Source: Morinoia aosen | Taxonomy: Eukaryota; Arthropoda; Malacostraca; Amphipoda; Talitridae | DNA: 64,000 nucleotides | NCBI GenBank assembly: GCA_030386875.1 | Contig: CM059557.1 | Coordinates: forward strand, 63,566,514-63,630,513 | Direction: 5' to 3' | In this document: positions 44,378 through 56,205 of the stretch, in pieces | How positions within the stretch are numbered: the stretch's first letter is position 1 | How the letters are laid out: the number at the start of each line of letters is the position of its first letter | The notes under the pieces: generated by a model | The model's input: the letters and a program-made list of their open reading frames with translations, nothing else | Told to the model about the DNA's origin: nothing | The model's database searches: none | Program-made: the position numbers and the translations under genes

Positions 44378-44791
44378 TCGAAACAAACAAGTTTTCTTCT
44401 ATGCACTTTCCGTCTGAAATGAGTATTTTATTAGTTATAGCGGTAAATAACTGACCGCAAGTCTATTGGTTGAAGCGGCAAGTAATTCAAGGAGCGCGTC
44501 GGACGGCAACACTGCAATGCAGTTTCGCTTCCAGCGCGCTCGTCATCAAAGACGAAACCAAACCTACCGCTATACCTCGTTAAATACTCATTTGGCGAAT
44601 AATGTGTATAGAAGAACAGTTGTTTATTTCGAGGTTATTACCACGATTCAAGCAACAATAATTTGAAAACCTATGAGTAGCAGTTTATTCGAGCGCATTC
44701 GTCATCAAAGACGAAACTAAACCTACCGCTATAACTCGTAATATAATCGTTTCAGACGGAAAGTGCATAGAAGAAAACTTGTTTATTTCGA
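44378..44791. mobile_element. MITE-like element with ~70-bp terminal inverted repeats
   Basis: The left end TCGAAACAAACAAG...GCACTTTCCGTCTGAAA (44378 on) is the inverted complement of the right end TTTCAGACGGAAAGTGC...CTTGTTTATTTCGA (to 44791), over about 70 bp. An older, diverged copy of the right end is inside (about 44525-44630, with CGTCATCAAAGACGAAAC, GCTATA and GTTTATTTCGA again). The target duplication is unclear. It codes for nothing. Confidence 0.75.
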
Positions 44792-47700
44792 TTGAATCAT
44801 TTATGTTATGGCACCGAAAAGTAGGAAATCGATTACTCTCATTTCCTTCAGATTTACCCTGATAATTAATCGCGCTCTAAATGGCTAGTATAACAAAATG
44901 AACATGAAGCAAACACATACACACAGACAAAAATACGAGCAGTGTTAAAGACATAAACCAAGATCAGAGAACTGAAGTTATTGTGAAGCACAGGTTTTGT
45001 GCAGCACTTCTGATATTTTATATCATAATTTAATCAGTTCAACACAGCCAATTAAGGGACAACGTTTGGCGCGTTAGGTGAAATTAGTAAATGTAACACC
45101 TCTAATACAAATAAATAAAAAGCTCACCGACATTGCATCTTCTTTTCCACCCCGATCAGCAGCAGGCTTCCCTTAAGTTAAAACTACAAATGTATCTGAG
45201 AGAGCCACACGGAAATTCTTAACACTATACTGATTTCCAAAGTTGAAACTGTTACGATAGACAACTTTAACATTTAACTGGGGTCTCTATTTGGGTATGA
45301 TCTGGAGAAAAAATTTTAAATTTAACTCTATTTAATTGACTTCTAACATAGCGCATGGTAAAAGTATGACATTATTAACTAGTAACTTTCCTTTCCTGAA
45401 TATTGCGTCAGATATCGCGGAAAAAAGTCCTCTGAGAAGTAGAAGTAAAATGTTAAATCTAGTATGCTCTAAATCTCAATAAGTTCAGTTATCCAATTTT
45501 ATGGGCTGAAATCTCACGATTGGTTTTGAGCCCTGAAAGAAAATGAATTTTCATTTTTCGTAACCTATGCCAGTAAAATTTATAAACTACTGCTTTTATT
45601 AACTTCCTGCGAACAGGAGATGGACGGGTTTGCATTGAGTTAATTGAAAAATAAAGTTACGTGGGATGTGGATGTGAGCGATACAAATGTATCTTCTACA
45701 TTACGGCGAAAACGAATGGGCCTGAATTATGGCAACAGGATAACTGCTCCCCGGACAACTGTTTCCGTGTGACAATGGGACCCTTGACAACTGCTTCGAA
45801 TAACTGTGGATAATTAAAGCGATAAAGTTTATTCTAATGCAGTGCAAATATCTGACGACAATGCTCAGGGATAATTTCATTCTAAAAACTTAAGTTCTAA
45901 GCTTTTGGGGCTTTAGTCCATTACGTTAACGTCTTAATTGGAAATAACATTGCGACAATCAAACGCTAAAATTCAAAATTGTTAAGTTGTTATATTAAGT
46001 TGGCCGAATTGAGTGCATTTTAGTCAGGTTGGTGAAGTTATGTTATGTACAAACTAAACAAAGATTCTTTGGATGTACGGGGGAGCAATTATGGGACCAG
46101 ATGTCAGGGGATAATAGTCTAAGGCGCAATATTGTCCTAAGTCCTTAACCCTCGGCTTCAGAATGTTTTATTCGCTACCATTATCACTCCCTCCGTTTTT
46201 AGACTGGTACTGGCATCAGGTTGTCCCTAAAATCAAAATAAGGACAGTACTGCAACATTTAGGTAGGCTTCAAAAAACTTTAGGACCAATGTTCGATCAC
46301 AATTACCATAGATGAGTTTATTTTTCTGCGTATCATGTACAGCAACAGGAGCGCTTTTGGGCTAAGCTCCATGAGAAAAGATAGCTGCCCAGCCAATCCA
46401 TTTCGTTGTAGCGAAGGGATACATTGGCTTATATAAATTCTAGTGCTGTGATCAACTAAGCCAAGTAATTTCTAAAAATTTGGAACTACAGCAAGAAAAA
46501 TATTTCTTTTCCCTACATTTCAGGTAAAATATTCCAGATGCTACTGATATTTTAAAATAATGCGTTTTATCGATTTTAAAGACCCACAACCATACTGTTT
46601 ACTAATGTGAAATTATATTTTTTCAAGGGTTGCAATCAAAATTTTCTCCGAATAATTTAATCAATATGGGCAAATGCCTAATAGCTCTAGAATTTACAGT
46701 TTTTGTCACAATTTTTTACCACATAAGCAACCACGTCAGTTTTCAAATGGTTCGAAAAATGCCTATAAAAATGGAATGGTAAATAATGTGGGAAATTAGG
46801 TGATAAATATTATCTAAATAAGGCCTACTTATATCCATACACTGGGAATTATTCGATTTGGTGCATAATTTCTAAAATATTTGTCCAGTGCTTCTGATAT
46901 TGTCGTTTCGCAGTGTAAAGTATGATGAATTTGACGTTCATTAATATTTAAATTGACGTTTTGAATTCTCAAATTTTTTAGTATATTTCTTTGGAGAAGC
47001 TGTGCGATTGGTGATCGGACAATTGATTTCATACGGTAATAGTAGTATCTTCTAGTTTTAACATTGTGCCTCAAATGTCTATTCCTCAGAAACTAATCGA
47101 TTAGCCCTTTCTCTTCTAATTTGATACCGTGCACTTCGTGTACTTTCTTGTTCGAGGTTATACATTTACTATATTTAGTCGATAAGTTCCTGATTACAAC
47201 CTAATGTGTACAAGCTTACAATTCATAATATCCATACCGTTTAAAAATATTGAGGGAATAAGTTAGCTAAATATTGTGCGTGTTTTGTAAATTTTATTCA
47301 CTTACGCTTGGATCGTAGTGAATTTCAGATTGGTTTCGGGTACAGATACTAAATTTTTTTGAACCTTCGAAACGACAAAAAATGGTCGTATAAATCAAAA
47401 TTATGTATTTCTACGAAAAATTTATCTGAGTATGAGTATACTGAGTATACTGTAGCGTAACAATGCTGACAAGACATCTGCAAGCTTATGTGATGGTAGG
47501 AAAGATAGATCTTGCATAATTCATCAAGAAAAATGATTACTCACAATATTCATGTTTGAGAATGTGCTAGACTGCAAATTGTTATACCATAGCATAGATG
47601 CATTAAATTATGTAACAATATAATAAAGGTCGTTTAAGAACGATTGTTAACAGGGTGTAAACGATGTAAATTTGCTGAACATACAAAGTCAATTTTTCAA

Positions 47701-47848
47701 CAATCTAGTAAATAGAGCTCCGATATAAACATGATTCACTTCTTATGCATTTCTGTGACCGTTGTAAAACATGTATGGATATTTAGATTTATGGATATAG
47801 CCATCATCACCCTACCTTACGAAATACCCACCCCCCACCCTCCTTCAA
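44792..47848. other. AT-rich DNA without recognised genes
   Basis: The longest frame is 81 codons on the minus strand (47074-46829), basic and Tyr/Arg-rich at its start, with no family recognised. Nothing else can be supported. Confidence 0.5.
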
Positions 47849-48185
47849 CATTACCCAGTTGAAAAATTAAGACGTTTTCAAGTCGTTTCTGTGCCGCGGA
47901 AGGCAAGACTTCTAGCCGTGATTTATTCGGAAAAGCAGCCGTTTTTTGGTCGCCATGTCCTCTTTTTATGGCAGGAAAAAACGGCTACAAAACCATTGAA
48001 TTGCCTTTGCAGCTGTTCGGAAATTCCCACCTTTAACGGCTACATATCGGCTTTCCACGGCCCCAATTCGACTTTCCGCGGCTTCTCCATTCTATGTATC
48101 GGCTCTCTGCCGACCTTACGCGACCTTGTACCGGCCTCCCGCGGCAGCAAATCGACCTTGCCCGAACTTTATTACACTGGCTATT

Positions 48186-48302
48186 CATGTACACCCCCCA
48201 CCCCCACACACACACCCCTTCTCCTCCGCACCCACACACACACCAACCCACACACCCATAACCCCCCCCCCCCCTACCACATATACACACACACACAAAT
48301 AT
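48186..48302. repeat. CA/C-rich simple repeat
   Basis: Runs of CACACA, CCCCCC and ACACACAC over about 115 bp. Frames crossing it (a 139-codon frame on plus, Gly-rich ones on minus) are products of low complexity. Confidence 0.9.
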
Positions 48303-49051
48303 GTATCTGAACACATAATTGATTACCTTCAAGAACGTCCTTCAATTCAGAGGTTGCTGAAGACTGACGAGGGAAAATTCGGGTTAGGTTTCCACATTTT
48401 GTTGTTTTTACATTGCTCACATTGAGGATTGAGGAGTATATAGTAGCCTTAACAACCAGCCCCACCACAACGATGAATCGTCATAAATATCAATTAACCG
48501 AGGTGGTGAAGCTAATAGTTGGGCCCATGCTTTCGTTTATGCTCTGGAAATTGTGCCTCTGCAGACCAGCATTATACATCTCTTCCATCTCTTGTTTCTT
48601 CAGAAGAATCGCCATCTTCGCCAGAAGTCACGGGTCCGAACTCATTTACATGCGAAATTTTAGAAGAAAGCGACTCATTGCGCGTTTCAGCGTCATTTTC
48701 TTATGAAGCTTCAGCCAGAGCAGCCAACCGTTTTTTTTGTCGTTGCACAAAAATGTGAATTTCTTTCTTTCTTACCTGAAATTCAGATCGAAACGTTAAA
48801 AAATACGAGTATTTATAAAATCCTGTCATAAAATTATTGATGTACCGATGTATCGGTACATCGATTTTCGATTTATCTGCAAGCCTTTTTTAAAATGAGC
48901 CAAGAGCTTGCAACGTTCAAATGAATTCGTTTTTTTAAAATGGAGCTTCTCCATCGCCTGCTTTATGGACTGTTTTTTCTTGTATGAGATTTGCACATAT
49001 AATTGTTCTGGCAATTATACATATTTTATTAGGCCTGATTGGAATAAAACA

Positions 49052-49412
49052 CACCCTCAGAGGGATACAACTATTGTATCTGTGGGAATTAGCGCTCCCA
49101 GGGGGAAAAATGTGAGGGCCCGAGCTGAGAGTTAGGTAGCCCTTCTTTTTGTTGAAATAGAATGTATTTTGCTAGGTTAAGGACCACCAATTTTCGATTC
49201 ACTACTTCCCGGTTTTCCACACCTCTGATTTTCTTCTTCAACTTTTATCTTGTTTCATGAACTTCTTTCTCATCTTACTGTTGCTATGCCCCTTCTGCTT
49301 AGATTCCTCATTCTCTTATCTCCATACTGAATGGTGCTTTCCTCCTTCCTCTCTTCGATACGCTCTATTTTTATAGTGGTTAGGGAGGCTTTACCTAACT
49401 TATAACCTAATC
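49052..49412 (+). mobile_element. Short dispersed retroposon, copy B
   Basis: 361 bp, inverted relative to copies A and C, reading from CACCCTCAGAGGGATACAAC to TTATAACCTAATC. The flanks are TGGAATAAAACA (49040-49051) and TGGAATAAAAACA (49413-49425), a target duplication with one extra A. It confirms the boundaries seen for copy A. Confidence 0.82.
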
Positions 49413-49973
49413 TGGAATAAAAACATCCTATTCATAGAGGCCTGAATATTTTTAATTGTTATCTCATTGTGAAAGGTTCTACAATTAGTAAAGCATAAAT
49501 ATAAAATTTCTGTATAGCTTTTTTTATTTATTTCATTATTACTTTGTTCATTTCATTTCATTTCAAAATTAAGGGGTTATTTAACATATTTTAATTTTAG
49601 TTGCTTAGTATGAAAATTACTTATATATGTTAATTCCATATAATTACTTGAACATGCCAGCGAAATAGATTTGCTCAACGCCGGTGACCTATATGAATAA
49701 ACACGTGAGAGAAATGAGTCAGCAGGTATCTTGCGCGACCGTTAATCAAATAGGTCGAACGCAAGCCGACATTCTCCTCTTGAATTCGGCCGTGGGCAAG
49801 GGCTCGATTTTTCCGGCTTGTTTACGTCTAAATGAGACAAGCGGATAGCCGTCGAACGGCAAATTTTGGTCGAGAGCGGCCGACAGAGGAACGTTCTGAC
49901 CTTCTACGGCCATCTTTCACTGTGTTCTGCTACCTGTCGACCTAAAAACGGCATGAATTTTTAACTGGGCAAT

Positions 49974-50674
49974 CCCTCCCACATTTAGTACCCTTAACGA
50001 CCAACGGCTAGTGTAGTTTACTCTTTAATTTTTTGGCACGCCAGTATTTTACTTGATGTGAAACTTAGGACGTCAATATTATGGTTCAAGTCAACCGTGG
50101 TAAATTTCTGTCTGCAATTTTTGGACAGAATGAATCACACTTCTAGCACAATACGTACCAACATTACAATTTTTCACCATTTTTTCAGTTTCTTTAGAGA
50201 TTTTAACACACTTATGGTAGCTAGGATCATTTATGTTTAAGGGGTTGTTGCAACGGAATGATTTTTCTATGAAAGGCAGCACAAAAATACAGGAAAGACT
50301 TAAATTACCTGTACGAAAGATGAACAAAAATTCATTTGACTCATTATCCATGTCATGAAAGTAGTGTGAATTACTTGTTGAAATCCATTCAACAGATCCA
50401 CTTTCTCTTTTCACAACATCTGTCATTCATCAATGTCTTGCCTCTATTAAGGTAAGTAAAAGTCTCGTCGGTACTCTGCATGGCTCATTCATGTTTTAAA
50501 GACCTTTTTGAGGCTTCCAGTTTTGGATGTTTTCCAGCAAGCATTTATCTTCAAGACGACCAAAGGTTCTTTCACGTTCCATTGTACACAAGAGGCATAT
50601 TTTACGCTTAATTCTATCAGTGTTGCATTGCTGTTCTCCGAGAGTGCTCACGAGTATTTGTGGACTGGGTAATA
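49974..50674. other. No recognised gene
   Basis: AT-rich, with short overlapping frames (60 and 111 codons) lacking any recognised signature. It lies directly upstream of the Harbinger relic. Confidence 0.45.
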
Positions 50675-50974
50675 ATGGCTGCTCAGAGTAAAGTAAAGAA
50701 AGCTCTCCTTTTATACTTGCCGTATAAAAGACAGCAACGGAAGGGAAGAAGGCGGTGCTGGGTACATAAGATAGTCAGTTTAAGGCCGCAAGAAGGAGAA
50801 TTTGCAACACTATTTGCAAAATTAGGGGAAGATGAAGCCATATTTTTCAATTATGTCCGTGTCTGCCGAAAGTTTTGACGAATTGCTGTCATAAGTCCAA
50901 TGCAAATCAACCCACAACAACACGCAGATGAGGGACGCTGTACCTGCTATAGAAAAACTGGCTATAACCCTCAG
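50675..50974 (+). pseudogene. Harbinger/ALP1-like transposase, N-terminal exon relic
   Basis: From the ATG at 50675 the frame has RRRCWVHKI, LRPQEGEFATLFAKL and DEAIFFNYVRV, the layout of insect HARBI1/ALP1-like proteins (WVHP..., F...L..DE..FF.Y.RM). After a frameshift near 50873 it continues SFDELLS, stop, then RDAVPAIEKLAITLR, the expected next block. It ends exactly at CTCAG/GTAAAG (donor at 50975), as an exon would. One frameshift and one stop break it. No DDE catalytic exon was found downstream. Confidence 0.78.
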
Positions 50975-51810
50975 GTAAAGTATTTCGATCTAGCTAAGTA
51001 GGTTTTAATAATGGCAATAATAATAACAAAACTTTTTTTAGTATAAAAAACTTTTACCTACTTATACTTTCAATCCTATCTGTCTGAACCGCACTGCGAG
51101 GCGGCGTGAAAACACGCACAGTGTGTAAGATAGCCTTGAACACCATTGAAAGCTAAACTTTTGCGTGAAATTTCACGTTGCGTTTTTAGAAGACACACGC
51201 TCGGCATCAGGCGTGAACTTTCACGCTGCGTGAAAACCTGTCGGGTGTGAATAGAAGTGTGCATTATCTATGTCCGCTTAGGTTTGGCGTGAAATCACAC
51301 TGAATGATTTTTTACACGCAGCGTCCGTGAAATTATGAACAGGGCTTAAAGGAGGCCAATCATCTTTCGTCAGAAAGTTAGAAATTTTGTCTGTGGGCAA
51401 GCTTTTGGGCCTGATTGGAGGTGTGAGCCGGAGTACTTCCTTGCTGATAAAGAAATCTCCTTCCTCGGAAAACTATCCCACAAAGCTTCCTTTTCACTAG
51501 TTTCATTATTAAATTTTGTTCTTCATAATTTTTAGGACTCATTTTCGTTAGTCTATAGACAAAAAGAAAATTAATTTTCTTGTTTGCTTAAGCTCGCATG
51601 GCACGGTGGCGAGCAATGCCAGCGGGGTTACGCGGCATCGCGTAGCTCCACCCATTTCCTCTCTTTCTGTAGCAACTAGGCTCTCGGTTGCGGCGTTCGC
51701 GCGAATACGAGTGTCAATATTTTTGTCATCACTCTCCGCACGATACGTGAGCATGCATGCAGACGCTGTCATGCTGCTGCCAGTAGTCGATCAGATTTCG
51801 TAGATGAAGA
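50975..51810. other. Unassigned region between Harbinger and MADF relics
   Basis: 51090-51330 is unusual for many GCGTGAAA/TTTCACGC words in both orientations (for example GTGAAATTTCAC), which suggests a degenerate palindromic repeat or MITE. 51590-51800 is GC-richer and lies just upstream of the MADF relic, so it could be its former 5' UTR or promoter. Confidence 0.4.
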
Positions 51811-52258
51811 ATGTCTGGGATAAGCTGTCCTCTCCCTTCACCTGCGCTGCTTGCTGACTGGAGTAGGCGGTCGACTAAATTATTCATAAAAATCTTAAGA
51901 ACGCACCCATCTTTATGGAGAGAGAAACGTAGCGACTATAGAGAAAAATCTCTTCGAAATATAACGCTGAACAAGATTGTAGAAGAAATGAAGCCAGAGA
52001 TTGAATTAACTCCTGAGGAAACAAAGAAGAAATAAATACACTTCGGTCGTAGGTCAGGCGGGAAAACACGACTAAAAAAATTCCCAGAAATCATGTTTAG
52101 GAACTGACGAAATATACGCCCCCAAATTGTGGGGCTACTACAACCTATACTGACATTCTTAGACGAAGGTAACATTCATTGCGCCTCTATTTCATCGTTG
52201 GGTGAAATATTTCAATCTCAGCCCGATGTAAATAACGAATTAATTCTTACACATTTAT
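51811..52258 (+). pseudogene. MADF-domain protein relic
   Basis: The first frame has TKLFIKILRTHPSLWREKRS, DYREKSLRN and IVEEMKPEIELTPEETKKK, typical of the first two-thirds of an insect MADF domain (DNA-binding, Myb/SANT-like). The domain then continues in another frame with INTLRS, an in-frame stop and VRRE, and later EIYAPKLW, YY and LTFLDEG, its usual end. A further open stretch runs to about 52258. There are at least two frameshifts and one stop. The first frameshift fits loss of one A in the A-rich stretch at about 52022-52032. No BESS motif was seen. Confidence 0.75.
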
Positions 52259-54599
52259 AACTGCTTCTCTTGTTTCTAGTATAAAAATAACTATTTTGAG
52301 TTTTTTCGGAAGTTCAAAATAACAGTAGCGTGATTTCAATTGCAATAATTTGCAATATCCTAAGTTGCAGAAGTGAAAAATGACGGAAATGAGTGTGATT
52401 TAGACGATTTATATTTTTTCAAGAGAGTAAGTGTTCATGTGTTATATCCTCATGATATAACCTCCCTACATCTATATTCATAAAGGAATCGCAACGAGGA
52501 ATATTGAAATGCTTCGTCTGGCCCACGACTTTCATCTCCTCGAAAAGAACCGCATTAAAGATAAGTTCTCGCGGATAAGCGCAACTTCGAATCAACTCCA
52601 CAACATCTCTCATGCTATTTCCTTCAACAACATCGTCAGACGACGCTGCGCCTTACCATCATCGTGCTACCCTCTTGACATCATCACCACGACGCAACTG
52701 GAGGACTACGAGATCAAGTTATCAGATACCTCTTTCTCTTTTCTCTACGACAATGTATTTCTTATCTTTCTAATCTTAATCATCTAGGATGTTATAGTAT
52801 TCATTTATAAAGATTGAATGCAGGATCGTAATTATTGTTAGTCAGTATTGTGGGTTTTCCATTTATTAATGAGTAGCTACTGTCGTAACGTGTTTGTTCT
52901 CTGAGGTAGAGACGCGCCGTCATTTCTTCAAGCTAGCGGGCGCCGGGCAACAGTTTTACAGTTAGTCTTACGCAGAGTCTTGCGCGGGGAGGCAGTCGAG
53001 TAGGTTCCTTCATTAAAGAGTAACAGTTCAAGATCATATAAACTTATTGGTGTCTTCCCCTGCGGTTCATCGCCTTTGGCGATGAACCCGCTTTGTTGTA
53101 AATGACTTCTTGTGTCAAAGCTACTTAAATTTGTCTCTAAATTACCTGGAGATCCATCTTGCTCCAATCATTCATTATAAATGGATCGCAAAGGCACCAG
53201 CCTCCTCGCAAATACTTCGACAACGCCCAAACTGGATTCTGCAGATAAGTCAACATGTTTACTAAATGTCTAACCAGCTTCTCTCTCGACAGAATTGTGA
53301 TATAATAGGTGTCTGCGTTAATAACGAACCTTTGTAATCTTTCGTGTCTTCAATTTCCTTTGTAAGTTAGAGAGAGATGATAAAGAGATGATGATAATGA
53401 TGATGATATAAAATGATGCACATACGTAAGTCATAGCCTTCCGCTCTTATACTAACGTTACCGAAGATCTTGAAAATATGTCGTATAAATATAAATTTTG
53501 TTTGTCCGAGTCACGGACTGGTGGCAGCATTGAAAAGCTATCGGGATTAATAAAGACTAGAAAATAAAAGATAGTGACAAATAATAACGAATGTCACGAA
53601 ATAACATGCATCCAACAACGAACGTCGGCAGCGATGTGGAATAGGATCAAGCGAACATTACAAAATGATGTGACAACGGCGGGATAAAAATATAGGAACC
53701 ATCACAATGTATAAATTTATCCTATACCGCTAGGTAAAGATTTTCAATTTGTATGTCTAATATTAAGACTTATTATTGTTCAAAATACCATCAGGACAGT
53801 GTTACTGTCTGCGTATCAGAATGATAATTAAGCGAAGCCTTAAATAATGGAACCAACAATATAGTTATGTCGTGATAGGCATTCTTCATGAATATCAGTG
53901 ATATTTTAATGCATGATGAAATAATACTTATGCTGGTATCTGCTCATAAAATTAGAGATATTCATACCAACGCAAATGCAGTAATTATGTGTACAAATGC
54001 CTCAGTATTACCTGAACTGCATATTTTTCCTACTTATGACACTCAATCTCCATTCAATCGTACGAAAAAAAACTTTTATTGCAATCAAGCGTGGTTGCAT
54101 TAACGGGAGCAATGCATTTCAAACCACAATTTTAATCAATTACATTGTACGTTGATATCACACCATATCAATTTGAAATTTATTTTTTGGATGATATATT
54201 TATTTTGTTGGTATCATATCCCCTAAAATAAAATTAATGCATTTATATAAATATTTTCTTATATTGAATTGCTGTGAATCACCAGTAAAAATTAACATGT
54301 TTGAAAGACCTATATTGGTATATACTACCAAGAAAACAAATCCTGTTTTTTTGCAGCTCTATTCGTATGGTTTGTAGGTCCTTCGCATTTTTTCAGAACA
54401 CCATGATGATGGCGAAACCACCCACGTCCGTGTCTCGTACGCTACTGAACGCAGTGTCCGTGGCCAGCCGCGGACATTGCGGACACGGATCGTGTAAAAG
54501 CAATGCAGCGTGCTAGTGACGGCATCTGCTATGACTTCAGAGAAGAGAGCATATCACTCGCGTAACACCACTGACAGTGCTCGCCACCGTCTAATACGG
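52259..54599. other. No recognised gene
   Basis: A 92-codon plus-strand frame (52509-52787) ends in a hydrophobic FLIFLILII-like tail but resembles nothing known to me. A GATGAT-rich run is at about 53376-53410. 54420-54620 is a GC-richer patch of unknown origin that abuts the mariner scrap. Confidence 0.45.
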
Positions 54600-54830
54600 G
54601 CTTTACACTGCTCCCCAGAACATGCCAAAGACAATTTTTTGGGTGCATCGAACATTTCTGATGCATTTTGGTGTTGCTGAACCTATCAGTACAAAAACTA
54701 GTTCATTTTGATGGTTGAAAGCTTGCTCAAGGGTTAAAAATTTTTTATCAGTCAACTCCAAAGAGTTGAGACCATGAAGTAAGAGCTGGCGTAGCAAAGC
54801 TCGAGTTTTCCTACTTCGTTTTTCTTTAAT
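54600..54830 (-). pseudogene. Mariner-type transposase fragment
   Basis: The minus-strand frame reads RKTRALLRQLL, LTDKKFLTLEQAFNHQNE and, after PKCIRNVRC, a FGMFWGAV end. This matches the block around the first catalytic Asp of mariner-type transposases (TDEK.FT.E..FN.QND ... VMVWGGV). The frame stops just after GAV and the rest of the transposase is missing. It differs in sequence from the relic at 36230-37060. Confidence 0.65.
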
Positions 54831-55352
54831 GCATGTGGAGGCTACAGATGTTCTTAAATTTTAGAGAAGAAAACCGTAAGTCTTTTTTCGATTTTCAAAA
54901 AGACTCTCTCCATAATATTTCCATGGACCTCCCAGGATTTCTTGCAATACTTGACACAGTCTTCTTCACTGATTTTCTTCGTCGTTACAGTTCTTAGTTG
55001 AACATTTCTTGCACGAAATTTAACATTTATAGTACACCTATATCGCTGCGTTGCTCGGTCGACAAAGTGGGCTCTCGATTTTGGTTTTTCCCGAGTTCTG
55101 AGGTGTCAATTGATGATTATCGTTCCAGCTTCGTGAAACACCCTGCCTGTGCTTTTCTTACCTCACACTGTGATATCGCAAAAATTATTCAGAATTACCA
55201 GTTTTTACATGGAACAAATGATAGCTTATAGCAAGTATAATAAATTGTGAACAGATTGAAAATATAATTCTGACTTGGAGTGTGAATAGTATTAAGTTCT
55301 TGTAATAGTCATAACTCACAAAATATTTGTGACACTCTGTAGGTCGACATCA
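54831..55352. other. No recognised gene
   Basis: Possibly further degraded transposon sequence on the minus strand upstream of the mariner scrap, but no motif can be supported. Frames are up to 77 codons. Confidence 0.4.
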
Positions 55353-56205
55353 CCCAGGTAGCAAAATTTATTGACCTAATATTGAGCCAATATACAGTCT
55401 CAATACTGACTGGATATTCAAAATGAACATTGGGGCAATCCCTTATTTTGGGAAATTCGGTTGATATTAGAAAAATATATTGGCCCAATAACAATATTAC
55501 AATCAACCCAATATCAACTAATTATTGTGTCAATATTAACTTGATAATGAAGTGTTCCCTAAAATAACATTGGCTAAATACTCAATTCCTGATAGGTTGA
55601 TATTTGTAAAACATATGGCCCCGATAATGATAACTTCACTAACCCAATAGTGGCTAATTATTGTGTCACTATGGACTTGATATTGAGGTGTTCCTTAGAA
55701 AAATGTTGGCCTGTAAGGATTGGAGTTGTTGCTGCTTTTGCAACTGAGTTGCGCTTGCGGCGAGTGAGGCAACGACCATACCCAGGTAGCAAAATTTATT
55801 GACCTAATATTGAGCCAATATACAGTCTCACTATCGACTGGATATTCAAAATGAACATTGGGACAATACCTTATTTTGGAAAATTCGGTTGATATTAGAA
55901 AAATATATTGTCCCAATAACAATATAATCATCAACCCAATATCAAATAATTATTGTGTCAATATTGACTAGATAATGAAGTGTTCCCTACGATAACATTG
56001 GCTTAATACTCAATTCCTGATAGGTTGATATTTGTAAAACGTATGGCCACGATAATGATAATTTCACTAACCCAATATTAGCTACTTATTATGTCACTAT
56101 AGACTTCATATTGAGGTGTTTCTTAGAAAAATACTGCCCTGTGAGGCCAGGGGTTATTGCTTCTTTAGCAGTTGAGTTCCGCTTGCGGCGAGTAAAGTAG
56201 AGGCC
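55353..56205. repeat. Tandem duplication, 428-bp unit with internal subrepeats
   Basis: CCCAGGTAGCAAAATTTATT starts at 55353 and again at 55781. The two units match over most of their length, ending in TTGCGGCGAGT. Each unit contains two related segments (AACCCAATA...TAATTATTGTGTCA...GTGTTCC), so the repeat has a shorter older period. A third diverged partial copy lies at about 56395-56500. Minus-strand frames of 65-79 codons are by-products. Confidence 0.85.

Larger units (their letters stand above)
47849..49973. mobile_element. Possible TIR element (~2.1 kb) containing a nested short retroposon
   Basis: The left end ATTACCCAGTTGAAAAATT (47849 on) is the imperfect inverse of the right end AATTTTTAACTGGGCAAT (to 49973). 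Both subterminal regions are rich in CGGC/GTCG words and share GGGCAAGG-TCGATTT in inverse orientation (about 48150 and 49795). The inside holds a CA/C-rich run (48186-48302), unassigned frames and retroposon copy B. No target duplication was found. A chance pairing of weak ends is possible. Confidence 0.4.

Noticed and set aside
47891-48310. 139-codon frame as a gene
   Set aside because: The second half is CA/C simple repeat and the first half lies in a CGGC-word-rich, transposon-like terminal region.
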